64,000 bases of DNA from Liriodendron chinense (Eukaryota > Streptophyta > Magnoliopsida > Magnoliales > Magnoliaceae): the NCBI GenBank assembly GCA_003013855.2, contig ML058453.1:7123861-7187860 (forward strand). Reading direction: 5' to 3'. Within the stretch, counting starts at the first letter, position 1, and each line of letters opens with the position of its first letter. Below, one piece after another: positions 23,613-36,062 of the stretch. A model generated the notes under the pieces. The model searched no databases and was not told where the DNA came from. It saw nothing but the letters and a program-made list of their open reading frames with translations. The translations under genes and the position numbers were made by a program.

Positions 23613-26045
23613 GTAATGCCCTTTGGTCTGACGAATGCCCCGGCTGTGTTTATGGATCTCATGAATAGGGTTTTCAAACCATATTTGGATCAATTCGTTA
23701 TAGTATTTATAGATGACATCTTAATATACTCCAAGACCCGAGAAGATCACACAGAACACCTAAGGATCACTCTGCAGACATTAAAGGAAAATCAGTTGTA
23801 CGCTAAGCTGACGAAGTGTGATTTTTGGAAAGAAGAAGTGAAATTCCTGGGTCATGTGGTTTCAAAGAAAGGAGTGTCTGTGGATCCATCAAAAGTGGAA
23901 GCAGTTATGAAATGGGAGCAGCCCAAGAATGTGACTGAGGTGCGTAGTTTCCTTGGTTTAGCTGGATATTATAGAAGATTTATTGAAGGATTCTCTAAAA
24001 TTGCTAGACCGTTAACTCAGTTAACAAGAAAAGGCACGCATTTTAAATGGAATGAAAATTGTGAACAAGCTTTCTCCGAACTGAAGAATCGTTTAACATC
24101 AGCCCCAGTTCTAACCTTACCAGCCGAAGGAAAAAGATTTGTAGTATATAGCGATGCGTCGTACAAAGGGTTGGGATGTGTTCTTATGCAAGAAGGTAAA
24201 GTGGTAGCATATGTGTCAAGGCAGTTAAAAACTCATGAACAGAATTATCCTACACATGATCTGGAACTAGCAGCAATAGTATTTGCCCTAAAAATTTGGA
24301 GGCATTATCTATACGGTGAGCAATTTGAATTGTATTCTGATCACAAGAGTCTAAAATATCTTTTTGATCAGAAAGAATTAAATATGCGGCAGAGGAGATG
24401 GATGGAATTTTTAAAAGATTACGATTTTAATATCTGTTATCATCCGGGTAAGGCAAATCTTGTAGCCGATGCATTAAGTAGGAAAACACATACAATTGTG
24501 GCATCTCTAATGATTCGAGAGTGGAAGATGCTTGATCAAATAAAAGATTTTAATATTCAAGTCGGAGAAAATAATTCATGGGCTTATCTTAGCAACATAA
24601 TGGTGCAACCTACTTTAGTGTGTCGAGTGGTAGAAGCACAGAAGGATGATGCGTGGTTACAAGCCAAAGTAGAAGAAGAAGCAGGGAAGGAGAACTCAGA
24701 ATGGCGAGTAGGCCCCGATGATGGAATCAGACTTCGAGGAAGATTATGCGTTCCACACATTCCTGAATTAAAGAAGAAAATTTTAGATGAAGCACACCGC
24801 TCGAAGTTCACAGTTCACCCGGGAGGAACGAAAATGTATCGTGACGTTCGACGACAATATTGGTGGAACAACATGAAGAGAGAAATAGCCGACTACATGT
24901 CTAAATGTTATGTATGTCAACAAGTTAAAGTCGAACATCAGAAGCCATCGGGATTGCTTCAGCCCTTGCCAATCGCAGAATGGAAGTGGGAGCATGTTGC
25001 CATGGATTTTGTGGTAGGATTTCCGAAGACCAGACGCAATCACGACGCTATTTGGGTAATTGTTGATCGATTAACCAAGTCTGCACACTTCCTCCCTATT
25101 CGTATTTCTTCCTCCTTAGACGAGCTGAGCAAGTTGTACATCAAAGAGATCGTTAGATTGCATGGTATTCCCGTATCTATTGTTTCCGACAGAGACTCCA
25201 GATTTACGTCACGCTTTTGGAGGAGTTTTCAAGATGCTATGGGGACATCGCTCGACTTCAGTACTGCTTTTCACCCACAAACGGACGGACAAACCGAACG
25301 AGTGAATCAGATCCTAGAAGATATGCTTCGGGCTTGCATACTCGAATTTAAAGGAAATTGGGACGAACATCTACCGCTAATCGAGTTTGCATATAATAAT
25401 AGTTTCCAGGCTAGCATTGGTATGGCACCGTACGAAGCGCTCTATGGAAGACCGTGTAGGTCACCAAACTGTTGGACTGAAGTTGGTGAAAGAAGCATGC
25501 TTGGACCAGAAATTGTGCAAGAAACAACTGAAAAGATACAGATCATTAAAGACCGCTTACGGACGGCACAGAGTCGACAAAAGAGCTACGCAGACCACCG
25601 GAGGAAGGACTTGGAGTTCTTCGTGGGCGATCATGTACTACTCAAAGTATCACCGATGAAAGGAGTCATGAGATTCGGGAAGAAAGGGAAGTTGGCACCA
25701 CGTTACATCGGGCCGTTCGAGATCCTACAGAGAGTGGGCGTTGTAGCCTATAAGCTTGCTTTACCCCCACAACTATCCGGTATTCACGACGTATTTCATG
25801 TATCAATGTTACGAAAGTACGAGACTGACGCTTCACACATCATCGACTGGCAGCCACTAGAGATTCGAGAAGACGTCACGTACGTAGAGCAACCAATTCG
25901 TATCCTGGACAAAAAAGAGCAGGTACTTCGAACTAAAACTATACCACTCGTAAAAGTACAGTGGGGACATCACGGCGAAGAAGAAGCCTCATGGGAACGC
26001 GAAGACGAAATTCGAGAGAAATACCCGCATCTTTTCACACCATAG
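23613..26045 (+). pseudogene. Gypsy pol, RT-RNase H-integrase-chromodomain part
   Basis: Same frame as the upstream gag-pol; the next Met is at 23616 (809 aa). Numbering from that Met: reverse transcriptase catalytic FIDDILIYS has its two Asp at 33-34; RNase H first Asp is near 180 (VYSDASYKGLG); the integrase zinc-binding residues are His394, His401 and the CYVC pair near 432-435; the integrase catalytic triad is Asp464, Asp525 and Glu561 (the Asp-35-Glu spacing is kept). The C-terminal chromodomain is at about 750-806 (ILDKKEQVL, VKVQW, EEASWERED). No other stop or shift was seen to the TAG at 26043. Translation would need readthrough of the upstream TGA or trans-supply from another copy. 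Confidence 0.93.
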
Positions 26046-26077
26046 GTACGTTAAATTTCGAGGACGAAATTTTCATT

Positions 26078-26090
26078 AAGGGGGGTAGAA
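26078..26090 (+). other. Polypurine tract
   Basis: AAGGGGGGTAGAA lies immediately before the TGTAATAACC start of the 3' LTR, the expected position and composition for the plus-strand primer of reverse transcription. Confidence 0.88.
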
Positions 26091-28655
26091 TGTAATAACC
26101 CAAAAATTTTGTACATGTGTGACCATCTGACTATTCGCTCGCTCTTTTCTCCCACTTGATTATATGCCACACACATGATCAAGTATGTGATCATCCATTC
26201 ATCCATCTATTTCATCTCTACCAGATCACTACAATCTTATTCATCAATCCACTTGACCATCCATCCATGTACGATATAACTCATCATGCAACACATCTTA
26301 AACATGTGTTGCATGACGATTTAAATTCAAACATGTGTTGCATGACGATTTAAGTTCCAACATGTTAAGAATTAATGACATGTTTTAAATATTAGTAATT
26401 AGTAAAATTAGTTTTACTTGAGTATGAGATTGTAGAAAACAAAAAGCACGTGGTTATGATCAGAGGGTCAGTGATCTAGACCGTCTATTATACTTAACAG
26501 CTCAAATACTACAAAATATCCAAATTACAAGATTAACCGACCACCCGTTTATTAACTTAGACCAACAATAGGAAACCGTTAGATTCATACAACAAGCTAT
26601 CTCCAACTTGCATCAAAATCCAACTGTCACTCAAATCCATCCGTCTATTTGATCAATCAATCCACTCACCGATCAACCATCCATCGTCATCCATGATCGC
26701 ATGCACATCCATGTACACGTTGCCCCCATATGAGCACCATGCACCACAACCTCGCTTTATACACGCACGTGATGTTTTGAGTGTGTGTTGGTTACGAGAG
26801 AAGATGCGTTAAAAGTGCATTAAAGAAGTAAGTTTTATTTATTTAATTCTTTTAAGCATGTGTTTTGTCTACGATGGGACCTCCCTCTTATAAATAGGGC
26901 CCAGGGTATGGGCCCAGGGAGAGAGAGTGATATTAGAAGAAAAAAAAAGAATATTTATAAAAAAAAAAAAAGAGGAAGAAGCTTCCTAAAGCTTTTGCAA
27001 GGTGGGTGATTCTATCCCTGCTGAAATTTTCAGATTATTAGAATTGCGTATTTTCTGCTTAGCTATTTATTTATTATTTATGTTGATTTAATTATTGCTA
27101 AAATTCTTGTTTTGAATAAATTAAAATAGTAGTATTTATTTATTAACTAATTAAATTAATCTAAAGTCTAATATAAAATATTTAATATTTTAATTTTTTT
27201 TTATCAAACATGATCTAGAAAGATTCACTTTCTACGATTTTATTTATGAAATTAAATTAAAAATTAATAAAAAAAAATTACATTTAATTGAATTGAAAAT
27301 TTTTAATTCATCTTTTATTTAATTCTTAAAACTTTTTAGAGTTATTACATGTTTATTTTATAAAATTCGTACGTCATGGACTATTTTGTAATTTTCTACA
27401 TTTTCAGGGACTTCTATGTAATTTTCAGAAATTACAGGCACTATTTTGTACTTGTTTCAAAAATCCTGGACTATAATGTTAAATTTGTAATTCTAGCGTT
27501 ATTTTATTTATTTATTCATTTCTAATCCCTAATTATTATAAAATTATATTTTCCTATTCTGTTTTAAAATTTAGAAAAATTAAATAATAATAATAATAAT
27601 AATAGTAATAAATTATATAAATTATTTATATATCTCGCTAAGTTTAATAATATTTGTTAATTATGCAATCTTGTATGAAAATTCGATTTATTAAATTATT
27701 TTATTGTTGATGATATGACATGCATCTCTATTAGTTATTGAATTGTGAAAAAAAAAAAAAAAAAAGATCGAAAGGCTTAAGCAAGTAGGGCGATTGTGTC
27801 CCTTGGGTGAGAGACCCTAAAGCAAGTAAGTAGGGCGATTGTGTCCCTTGGGTGGAAGACCTTAAAACAAGCAAGTAGGGCGATCGTGACCCTTGGGTGA
27901 AAGACCCTAGAACCCATTGGATCCTTTGGAGTCTCCTTTGTGTACGGCGTATGAGTACAATTGTGTGCGCGGACATACGTCAGATGTACAACTGGAGCAG
28001 TAGTCTGACCAGCTAACGTATGAATGGGTCCCTCACCTCTAGGTACCAGTGCGTGGGCGTTAATGCAACGTGACCATCCACTTGGGTACGGTGTTGTAAG
28101 AGATGATTTATATTTAATTGATTGTTTATTAAAAAAAAAATCATGAAATGTATGACATGCATGGCATATTTCCAATTTCAGTACTGCATATTCCTTTGTT
28201 CTTTGTATCATAATTCAATTATCTATTTTATTTATCAATTCTTATATAATCTGCATATTTCAAAAATTTGGATAAGAAATGATCCCACTAGGCAATTATG
28301 CTCATACAATTACAACCATCTACAGGTGCAGAGCTGGAATATTACGAGCAAGCGGGCCTCTACTACTAATTTTTCCTTTTCAGCAATTTAAGTTTAATTC
28401 GAATTTAAATTTAGATATAGTTTAGTTTGTGTTTCAAATCCCAATGTAATAAAACTATTAAGAGAGTAAAGCGAGCGAATATTACATTCAGGAAAATTAT
28501 TTTCGTAGTACTTTCATTTTAGATTGCTTTGAATATCTAGTGAATCTTGATGAAATTATGTTGATTGCAATTATTATCGATCTATTAAAACTCACGAGCT
28601 CGGAATTTGGATCCTGAATAACCCTATTCGGGTACCCGGATTTTGGGGCGTGACA
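26091..28655 (+). repeat. Gypsy 3' LTR
   Basis: 2565 bp, colinear with the 5' LTR. Differences seen by eye include single-base changes, one altered patch (GGGCATGTAGGA against GGGCCCAGGGA), A-run length changes and one extra TAA unit. It holds the same TATA motif (26888-26896) and 45-bp subrepeats (27781-27915). Confidence 0.95.
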
Positions 28656-28660
28656 ATATG
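28656..28660. repeat. Target site duplication ATATG (right)
   Basis: Identical to 18557-18561; marks the right edge of the gypsy insertion in the copia reverse transcriptase. Confidence 0.93.
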
Positions 28661-31330
28661 AATGGACGTCATCTTTACAATCGGTGAGAATATCTCGTTG
28701 AAAGTCGATTCCTTTCTTCTGACCAAACCCTTTCACAACAAGTCTAGCCTTGAACCTCGTCTGTGAATTCTTCTGCTCAACCTGCTTTCTGAACACCCAC
28801 TTGTTGCTCAGAACCTTTTAGCCCTTAGACAGTTTCACCAGATCATAGGTGTGGTTCTTATGCAAAGATTTCATCTCCTTTTGCATAGCTTTCAACCATT
28901 CTCCCTTATGCACGTCGGATAGGGCTTCAGTGTACTCATATGGCTCTCCCCCATTGGTAAGCATAATGTATTCATGCGGTGAGTACCTCTTGGACATGTG
29001 TCTGTCCCTAGACAACCTTCTCACCTATGGCTCAATAGGTGGATCATGAGGGGGCTACTCTCTCGGTTCATCTGTTGTAGGAACACCCTCGTCCCCTGCA
29101 TCTTGCTGCACTCCCCCGTTATCAGGCACCACCGGAGGAGTGATCGGATCCAGTTTTCCAGCTCATCTGAATTGGGTTAGGTCTTCTTTGGCTTTCTAAT
29201 ATCTTCTATACACTGATCTTCAAAGAACACCACATTTCTGATCCTGATGAGCTTCTTCTCGGTCAGATCCCACAATCTATAACCAAATTTATCATCACCG
29301 TACCCCAGAAACACATATTGCCTGATCTTTGTATCGAGCTTGAGCCTCTCGTCCCTAGGTATGTGAACGGATACTCAAAACACCCTGAGATGAATGTACG
29401 ATGCATCATGTCCAGTCCATATCTTCTCAAATACTTCTCCATTCAATGAGGCTGATAGAGACCTATTTATCAAATACACCATTGTGTGCATTGCTTCTCC
29501 CCAGAACATCTTGGGCAACTTCACATGGGATAACATGCATTCGATTCTCTCCACAATGTGTGATTCATTCGGTCTACTATACCATTGTACTGAAGGGTTT
29601 TGGGCACCGTCTGTTCATGTCGTATACCCAGGGTTTTATAATATGCATGAAACGCCTCAATATATTCACCTCCATTGTTAATGCGAATGTACTTTAATTG
29701 TCTACCTGTCTTTCTCTCTCGACCATAACATGAAACATTTTAAACACACAAAAGACCTCATCATTGGATTTCAATGCATAAACCCAAACCCTCCTAGATG
29801 CATCATTTATGAATGTAACAAAATATAAAGCCCCACTCAAAGATTTTGTTCTCATCGGATCACACACATCAGAATAAATCAAATCTAATGCATGAACTTT
29901 ATTAACATGAGAAATAATTTTAACAAATGAAACCCTATCTTGTTTCATAGATAAACAGTCAATATATGTCTTAAGAGGTATACATGTCATCTTTGGAAGG
30001 AACTGCTTCTTCGCAAGTAACTGAGCCATTTTTCGCTCATGTGGCCAAGCTGCTTATGCCACATGTCTATCACTGAATCTTCTGTTACGTTCAACCCACC
30101 ATTGCATATGTTGACACTTGTCTTGTACAGGGTACAATACTTCTTCCCTTTAACTGCGATCATCGAAACCTTGATGAGTTTCTCGCACCCACCAACAAAT
30201 CAGCTTTCATAGCCATCATCATCCAACATTCCCGTCGACGTCAAGTTGAGGCGAAGGTCAGGAATATGCTTCACATCTTTCAGTACCAATGTGCAGCCGA
30301 CATTGGTCTTCACATAGATATCACTAACTCCTATGATCTTGGAAGTTTCAGAGTTTCTCATCTTCATAGTGCCAAAGTCACCTAACTTGTAACTTGTGAA
30401 GAAGTCCATGCGTGAAGTCGCGTGAAATGACGCTCTCGAGTCTATCACCCAATCATTGTCCTAACTCATACTCATGAGACAAACATCGTGTTCGTAGAGA
30501 GCATAATAACCATATTGTCATCTGAGACGATCGCAGTAGAATTCAATTCTTGATTTTTTTTCTCCTTCCATTTTCCTTTCTTATCTTCCTTTTTGGTGCG
30601 GCATTCGTTTCGATAGTAGCCATTTTTGCCACAATTCCAACACTCAACATCTCTTCTTGTGCTTGACTTGCCTTTGGATTTATCTCGGGTTTTTCCGCTC
30701 TTCTTGTTCTTTTCTCTCCCCTGTTCCTATGTCACAAAGGCCTCTTGTTGAGTAGACCCCTGTGACTTCCTCATTGTCTCCTCATTAAAGAGACAACCCG
30801 TCACCTGTTCCATGGACACCTTTCCATCTGGTGCAAAGTTACTTAGAGACACAACCAATGCCTCCCAACTATCAGGCAACGAGCTAAACAATAGTAAAGC
30901 CTGTAGCTCATCGTCCAAGACCATCTTTATAGCGGAGAGTTGGTTCACAATGCTGCCGACTTCATTCATGTGCTCAACCATAGAACCGTTTTTCTTAAAC
31001 TTCAGATTTACAAGTCTTCTAATTAGAAAGATTTTATTGTCGGTTGTCTTCCTCTCATACAACCCTTCTAACTTTTTCCATAAGTTAGTAGATGAGGTCT
31101 CTGTAAACATATAATGGAATACCGTATCATTAAACCATTGTTTAATGAACCCCACCTCCTTCTAGTCCAACTTCTTCCAATCATCATCGGTCATACCTTT
31201 CGTTTTAGCTGATAAACTTAAAATTGGGGCATACAAGTCATTGCAATACAACAAGACCTCCATCTTTGCCTTGCATATGAGCCAGTTACACCCATTAAGG
31301 CTGATCATCCTTAATGAGCCACCTTTCATA
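28661..31330 (-). pseudogene. Copia gag-protease-integrase-RT (proximal, decayed)
   Basis: Minus-strand remains in order. Gag of the UBN2 type is at about 31330-30727 (WFNDTVFHYMF, LWKKLEGLYERKT, LLFSSLPDSWEAL). A zinc knuckle lies at about 30645-30600 reading CWNCGKNGYYRNEC, with Tyr where the chelating His is expected. The protease is at 30448-30200 with DSRAS in place of the usual DSGAS. Integrase pieces run from 30029 (LDLIYSDVCDPM, FVTFINDASRRVWVY) to about 29200, with broken frames. The start of reverse transcriptase is at 29024-28661 (EWLKAMQKEMKSL, FKARLVVKGFGQKKGIDF). Several stops and shifts make it a dead copy. Confidence 0.87.
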
Positions 31331-31368
31331 ACTCATGATTATCCCCTTTACGTTTATTAAATCTAGAT

Positions 31369-31380
31369 GCTCTAATACCA
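31369..31380 (-). other. Copia primer-binding site
   Basis: On the minus strand TGGTATTAGAGC, one base different from the canonical TGGTATCAGAGC, four bases inside the LTR. It supports both the orientation and the LTR boundary at 31385. Confidence 0.85.
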
Positions 31381-31384
31381 CTTT

Positions 31385-32056
31385 TGTTAGGTGCGTTGCA
31401 CAAAAACTTCAGGATCTTGCCCCCTAACTATGTGAATTATGGGATATAGCAATGTAGAAATGCAATCAAATCATCAAACCACACGATATAAGAGATTTTT
31501 ACGTGGAAAACCCTCAACAGAGGTAAAAACCACGGGACCTCGTCCAGATCAACAACTCCACTATGTAAAAGAACGTTTACACAACGATCACAAACACAAC
31601 CTGCTTAGATCCAATCTTCTTTACCCACACACGGGTGGATAACAATGAAAATGAACTAGAAAACAAGAGATCTCATCAAATCTGAGGACGTAGAAGAACT
31701 GAGATGTCGTCTGCTCCGTGGATTGATCGTGACAAGCAAAAATCTCTCTACTACAAGCTTCCTTTCTGTTTCTCTTCCTCTCTTCTTCTTTTTCTCTTTC
31801 TCACCTTGGACGTGTAGAACACATATTAGAGTACCATAATCTCGATTAACAAGCTATTATATAGCACTTTGTGAGAGATGGAGCCAAAATAGGAAACTGC
31901 GTATTGTGGTCCACGCGCATCATCGACTGATTGAGAATGACCCAAAATTGACTAGCTAGAAACATGAGAGAAAACCCAATATTCGACCGGTCGGAGATGG
32001 TCGGTGACCAATTTGGACAGATCGAAAATTGTCCAACGTGTAACACTCTCCCAACA
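31385..32056 (-). repeat. Copia 5' LTR (672 bp)
   Basis: On the + strand it runs from TGTTAGGTGCG to CTCTCCCAACA, so the two ends are short inverted repeats (TGTTAGG and TGTTGGG on the reverse). The minus strand has a TATA-like CTATATAATAG near 31857-31847 and a leader rich in GAAGAAAGAG-type purines. The outer (5') boundary at 32056 is inferred from the inverted ends; no second LTR or target duplication is available to prove it. Confidence 0.7.
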
Positions 32057-32648
32057 CCAATTTTTGACCAGTCGGCCAGGGTCGTCAGACCTTGTTGTTG
32101 CACTATCTCTCCACTGATCCTAAGGAGGAAAACCCCATCAAATATGAGGCTAAGAGATATAATGCATTTCAAAATCTACTAAAAATCCCGCCACACCTCA
32201 TGCTGGGACTTAATGATAAGGAATCTAGATTAATCCAGGGCATGATGAAATTTACGAAATTTATAGTCGACCAAATGCAATTTCATACCACTTAATCCCA
32301 CGCTATGAACATGCCTAAGTAACTATTCATTCAACAATCCCAATGTCATATTAATGGACACTTGTTTACCAAAGTATGGCGCTTGGTTGATTTTCATATG
32401 AACCTGTCAAATAAATTCCAACCGATCCTATAGTTTTCTAGTAAAATGAGTTTAATAATTTTTGAATGCGTCTAAACTATGGCCATCATTTCGCTAGTAC
32501 AATTTAAATCACCAGTACACCACGCGTACATTTATTTATGTCCTGAGTCCTGTCATGCTTTATTATAGTACCAAAGTCATCTTAAAAAACTTCTACCCAA
32601 AGTGGTAAAACATAAAAAAAAAGTAACCCCCTGGATGAGATGATCCCA
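32057..32648. other. Unannotated DNA between copia LTR and a foldback element
   Basis: A short open frame at 32092-32295 has no recognisable family. No repeat structure was recognised. Confidence 0.35.
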
Positions 32649-33156
32649 GGAAGTTGATTGTGTGGTGTGTGTTGGCGTCACCAAGTTCTGTGGGCCCCAC
32701 TATGATATATGTGTTATATCTACACTGTCCATCCATTTTGCAAGATCATTTTAAGGTATGGGCCCAAAGATGAGGCAGATCCAAAGCTCAAGTAGACTGC
32801 ACCACAAAAAGTTGTGGGGACAGTGAATCACAATGTTGAAACCTTCCTAGGGCTCACCATGATATTTATTTGCCATCCAACCTGTTCATAAGGTCGCACA
32901 GACCTTGATGAAGGGAAAGAAAAAATATCAGCTTGATCCATAACTTCTGTGGCCCTCAAGAAAATTTCAATGGTAGGTGTTCAATGTCCACTGTGGTCCA
33001 TTTGAGCTTTGTCTCTGCCTCGTTTTTGGACCCATAGCCTAAAATGATCTCGCAAAATGGATGGACGGTGTGGATATAACAAAAGCATCATGGTGGGGCC
33101 CACAGGACTTGGTAACGTCAACACACATAGGAGGGCACACCACTCAATCCGCTTCC
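32649..33156. mobile_element. Foldback MITE family A, copy 5
   Basis: The left arm starts GGAAGTTGATTG with GTGGTGTG, and the reverse complement of the right arm starts GGAAGCGGATTG with GTGGTGTG. The pairing continues through TGTGTTGrCGTnACCAAGT, CTGTGGGCCCCAC and TCCATCCATTTTGC. Only a 10-bp insertion interrupts the first 90 bp. The interior phrases (GTTGAAACCTTCCTAGGGC, GTCGCACAGACCTTGATGAA) match the other copies. The whole element is an imperfect palindrome of about 508 bp. Confidence 0.82.
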
Positions 33157-33221
33157 AAGATACCATCCCGGGACATGTTCCAGTTGAATAAAGATGAGGA
33201 ATATCACATGCATTCGACTGT

Positions 33222-36047
33222 ACGTAATTACCAATCGTCCGAGCTTTGTGGGTCCAGAGTGATGAGTGCCATACAAACCATCCATTCGACGAGCCCACAA
33301 GTGTTAGGCTCAGACCCCTTATCCAACCTGATCCATAACTCAAGTGGGCCACATCAAATGCAACAATAAGGAAAATTAGGGACGAGACTTCTTAATAACC
33401 ATAACGAGATTGGCCCACCAAACTTATAACCATAATCATAAGTCAATTGTATCCATAATCAAATGGGCCCACCATGGAAACTTTAACAAGGAATGTGGGG
33501 TCCACTGCGTTGTTTATAAGTAATGCCTGATTCATGATTTGGATTTCTTGAGTGATATAAAGGACATGTATTATTATGATTTTATCATGGCTAAACCAAA
33601 CACAAAAATCATTGATGAAATGCAAATGTATTCAAGAAATAAGTAAAAGAGTATATAATAATTATACTTTTTTATGGCATTATTGTGAAAATAACCCATG
33701 ATTATTTGATATTGAAATAATATAAAAATTTTATAGTCATGATTTGACTGCTGATAAGCCAAACTCAAGAATCAACGGGCTAAATGCAGCTATTGCCATG
33801 AGACGGGTAAAATAATTTATAAATCATTGCATATTTTCTTCACATTATTATGATAATTAGTGAAATAAACAAGCTTAAATATCATTGTTGAGCCCCACTT
33901 GGCTTAGAATGATACTTATTATCATGAGTTCAAATTCATGTGATCATTTCCCAATGAAGATTTTTAATTTATTTTTTGGAAAGCAATTTTTTTTTTCCTT
34001 GGAAAAGTGTAATTATTACCAGTAGTTCGAATGCATGTGATCATTCCCCCAATGAAGAGTACTGTCGACTACATTTTCAAGATATGAGCCTTTCCAGAAC
34101 TAATCACATGCAGGCAATCTACCACAACTTGCAGTACCATGCCATTGTGGGCTTAAATGGCAGACCCCATCATGAAGATGACCTGAGATAAAAATCAAGC
34201 TGTTTTGATCATCTAGCGAGCACAATTTTGTATTAGACAACCTGACTCAACGTACAGGTATACAACCAACGTCGTGAAAAGATCAGCCTGATTTTCTCTA
34301 TTAGCTTGATCTTCGTGGTGGGTCGTACTGTTTTTATGGTACTGATGTACAAGAAAAGTCACATGCATGGGGAAAGTAGGGGGAAAATGTCAGGAGTAAA
34401 TGCGGAGAAAAGATAATATAGAGTGGTTGCATGTGACATTCACTTCATAGTCCTTTCGTTCGGTCAGGTGACACATACACGACATCACGTTCGTGGAAAA
34501 GATGGACCACACCATGACGATGACAGCCCATAAAAAAACTCATCTAGTGGGTGGTCACATGCAATACATTGGCGGTATTCAATTCACGTACAATTTGTTA
34601 GTACCTCAACAGCTATAATTCACGTACGATTTGTTAGTACGTCAACAACTATTAGTGGGCAGAAGTTTTAACTGGAGCTGGAATGAGTTGAGCTTTTGTT
34701 TCACATCCAAAAGCCAGAAAAACTGATGAGTAAGAGATTGGCTCAAATAGATTTGCTTTCACGAGAAAAAAAAGTTATGAGGGGTTAACATGATGTGGGT
34801 GAAACATTCACTCCATCCACCGGCTGCGCAATCACATTTTTTTGGTTCTGATTTTGTTGTCGCACAGATTGGACAACTGATAGGGCCTAGGGACAATTGA
34901 GATTAACCAAGAGCCTTTCACCTGCAGATGAGAGCTTCTTTAGATTGCTAGACCTACAAAAAGGAAACAACGTAGGTAGGGGGAGGTGCTGCTGGGCAGC
35001 TAGGAACTCTCCGATGCTTAAGTCGGGTTCAAGATTAATCAGGTAAGGGGTTTAACGCTATGATTAGTCAAGTAAGGGGTTTAAAACTAAGATCTTTCGT
35101 ACATTGAAGGTGAATATTGAAGTCCGATTTATAGGGCTTGGGGAAGCTTCTAGAGAATTAGATCCTACTAGAATACGTCGGTAGAATTCATGTTTAGTAA
35201 TATTTTCTCTCCCGATTGTGTCAGAGAGGTCTTGCTAGGAATGGAAATAGATTCTGAAATATTTGAATTTGTACGGATATATCAGACCACCTCTAGATGG
35301 TCGGTCAATTTCATATGGGAAGCTAGGTGTCTGATCTCCTTCACTTGTGGTCCGTTTTGAACTGGAACCTTCCTCGAAAGACGAGGTTCTCAATGGTGTG
35401 CACCTCCTGGACAGAGTGTTGTTGATAAGTCGTCAGTCCTTGACCTTAGCCATCGACCGAGCTATGGTCTTGCTCTGCTCTTTGCAGTTGCCGGAATCAA
35501 TTAAGGTCGTCGTTACTTCTCATCAGCTTGTTCCCAGTTAAGGACTTATACTTTGGGCCCTTGGGCCTTTAAGCTTCTTCCCACCTGTGGCCCAACTCGG
35601 AATATCCCCATACAATCCCAAAACTCAGGTAGTTATAAAACTCAAGTGGGCCACACCTCAAGGAACAAAATACCCCCCAATGAAACCATTCTGGAGCCAT
35701 TGTGATGTTTATATGCCATCCAACGGGTTCACAAAGTGAGTACAACCAGGATGAAGGGAAAGCATTGGTCTGCTCCAAAACTTTCAGTGGGCCTCAGAAA
35801 GGTTTCAATGGTGTGCATCTGCATCCTCACTGTTCCCTGTTGTATGTCTCACTTGATTTTTGGATCGGTCTGATTTTTGGGCTCACATATCACAGGAAGA
35901 CAGCTTTTTTTGTTTCACTACTGTTAAAATGCTGGAGGGACATGTCACAAGTCGTTGGCTAATTTCACCATAGCACTGCTCCAAATTGATGAAACAACCT
36001 GTTTGGATTTTCTCCATTAGCTCATATGAAATTATCCCACCAACACT
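33222..36047. other. Unannotated DNA with foldback family fragments and short tandem repeats
   Basis: Segments 33240-33490 and 35600-35850 carry family A phrases (AACTCAAGTGGGCCACA, ATGCCATCCAACGGGTTCAC) without both ends, so they look like partial copies. Two short tandem repeats are visible: a 37-bp unit AATTCACGTACnATTTGTTA at 34581-34654 and a roughly 29-bp unit with GTAAGGGGTTTAA at about 35035-35095. No gene was recognised. Confidence 0.45.
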
Positions 36048-36062
36048 TTCAAAACAATGTCT
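36048..36062. repeat. 15-bp target site duplication, left copy
   Basis: TTCAAAACAATGTCT abuts the poly-T (LINE poly-A on the minus strand). A perfect second copy is at 39096-39110. Confidence 0.88.

Larger units (their letters stand above)
18562..28655 (+). mobile_element. Ty3/gypsy chromovirus (Tekay/Del-like), nearly intact, nested in copia
   Basis: A 10,094-bp element with LTRs of about 2.56 kb that start TGTAATAACC and end GCGTGACA, flanked by the ATATG duplication. Internal order: Met-tRNA-type primer-binding site, gag with zinc knuckle, protease, reverse transcriptase, RNase H, integrase with a C-terminal chromodomain, polypurine tract. The order reverse transcriptase, RNase H, integrase plus a chromodomain identifies a chromovirus; the very long LTRs and the chromodomain text (KVQW, EEASWEREDEIREKYP) resemble the Tekay/Del group. 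By eye the two LTRs differ at about 16 substitutions and a few small indels, so insertion was recent. The coding region has one visible lesion, a TGA at 23610-23612. Confidence 0.95.
17945..32056 (-). mobile_element. Truncated Ty1/copia (Tork/Tnt1-like) retrotransposon, split by a nested element
   Basis: Minus-strand element made of two parts, 32056-28661 and 18561-17945, about 4.0 kb together once the nested gypsy element is removed. Order on the minus strand: LTR (32056-31385), primer-binding site, gag, CCHC-type knuckle, protease, integrase, then reverse transcriptase interrupted at ATATG and resumed on the other side. The order protease, integrase, reverse transcriptase is diagnostic of copia. 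The element carries stops, frameshifts and altered active-site residues, and its RNase H and second LTR are missing. The protease-flanking text GDFGTMKM and LVLKDVKHIPDLRLNL resembles the Tnt1/Tork lineage. Confidence 0.88.
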
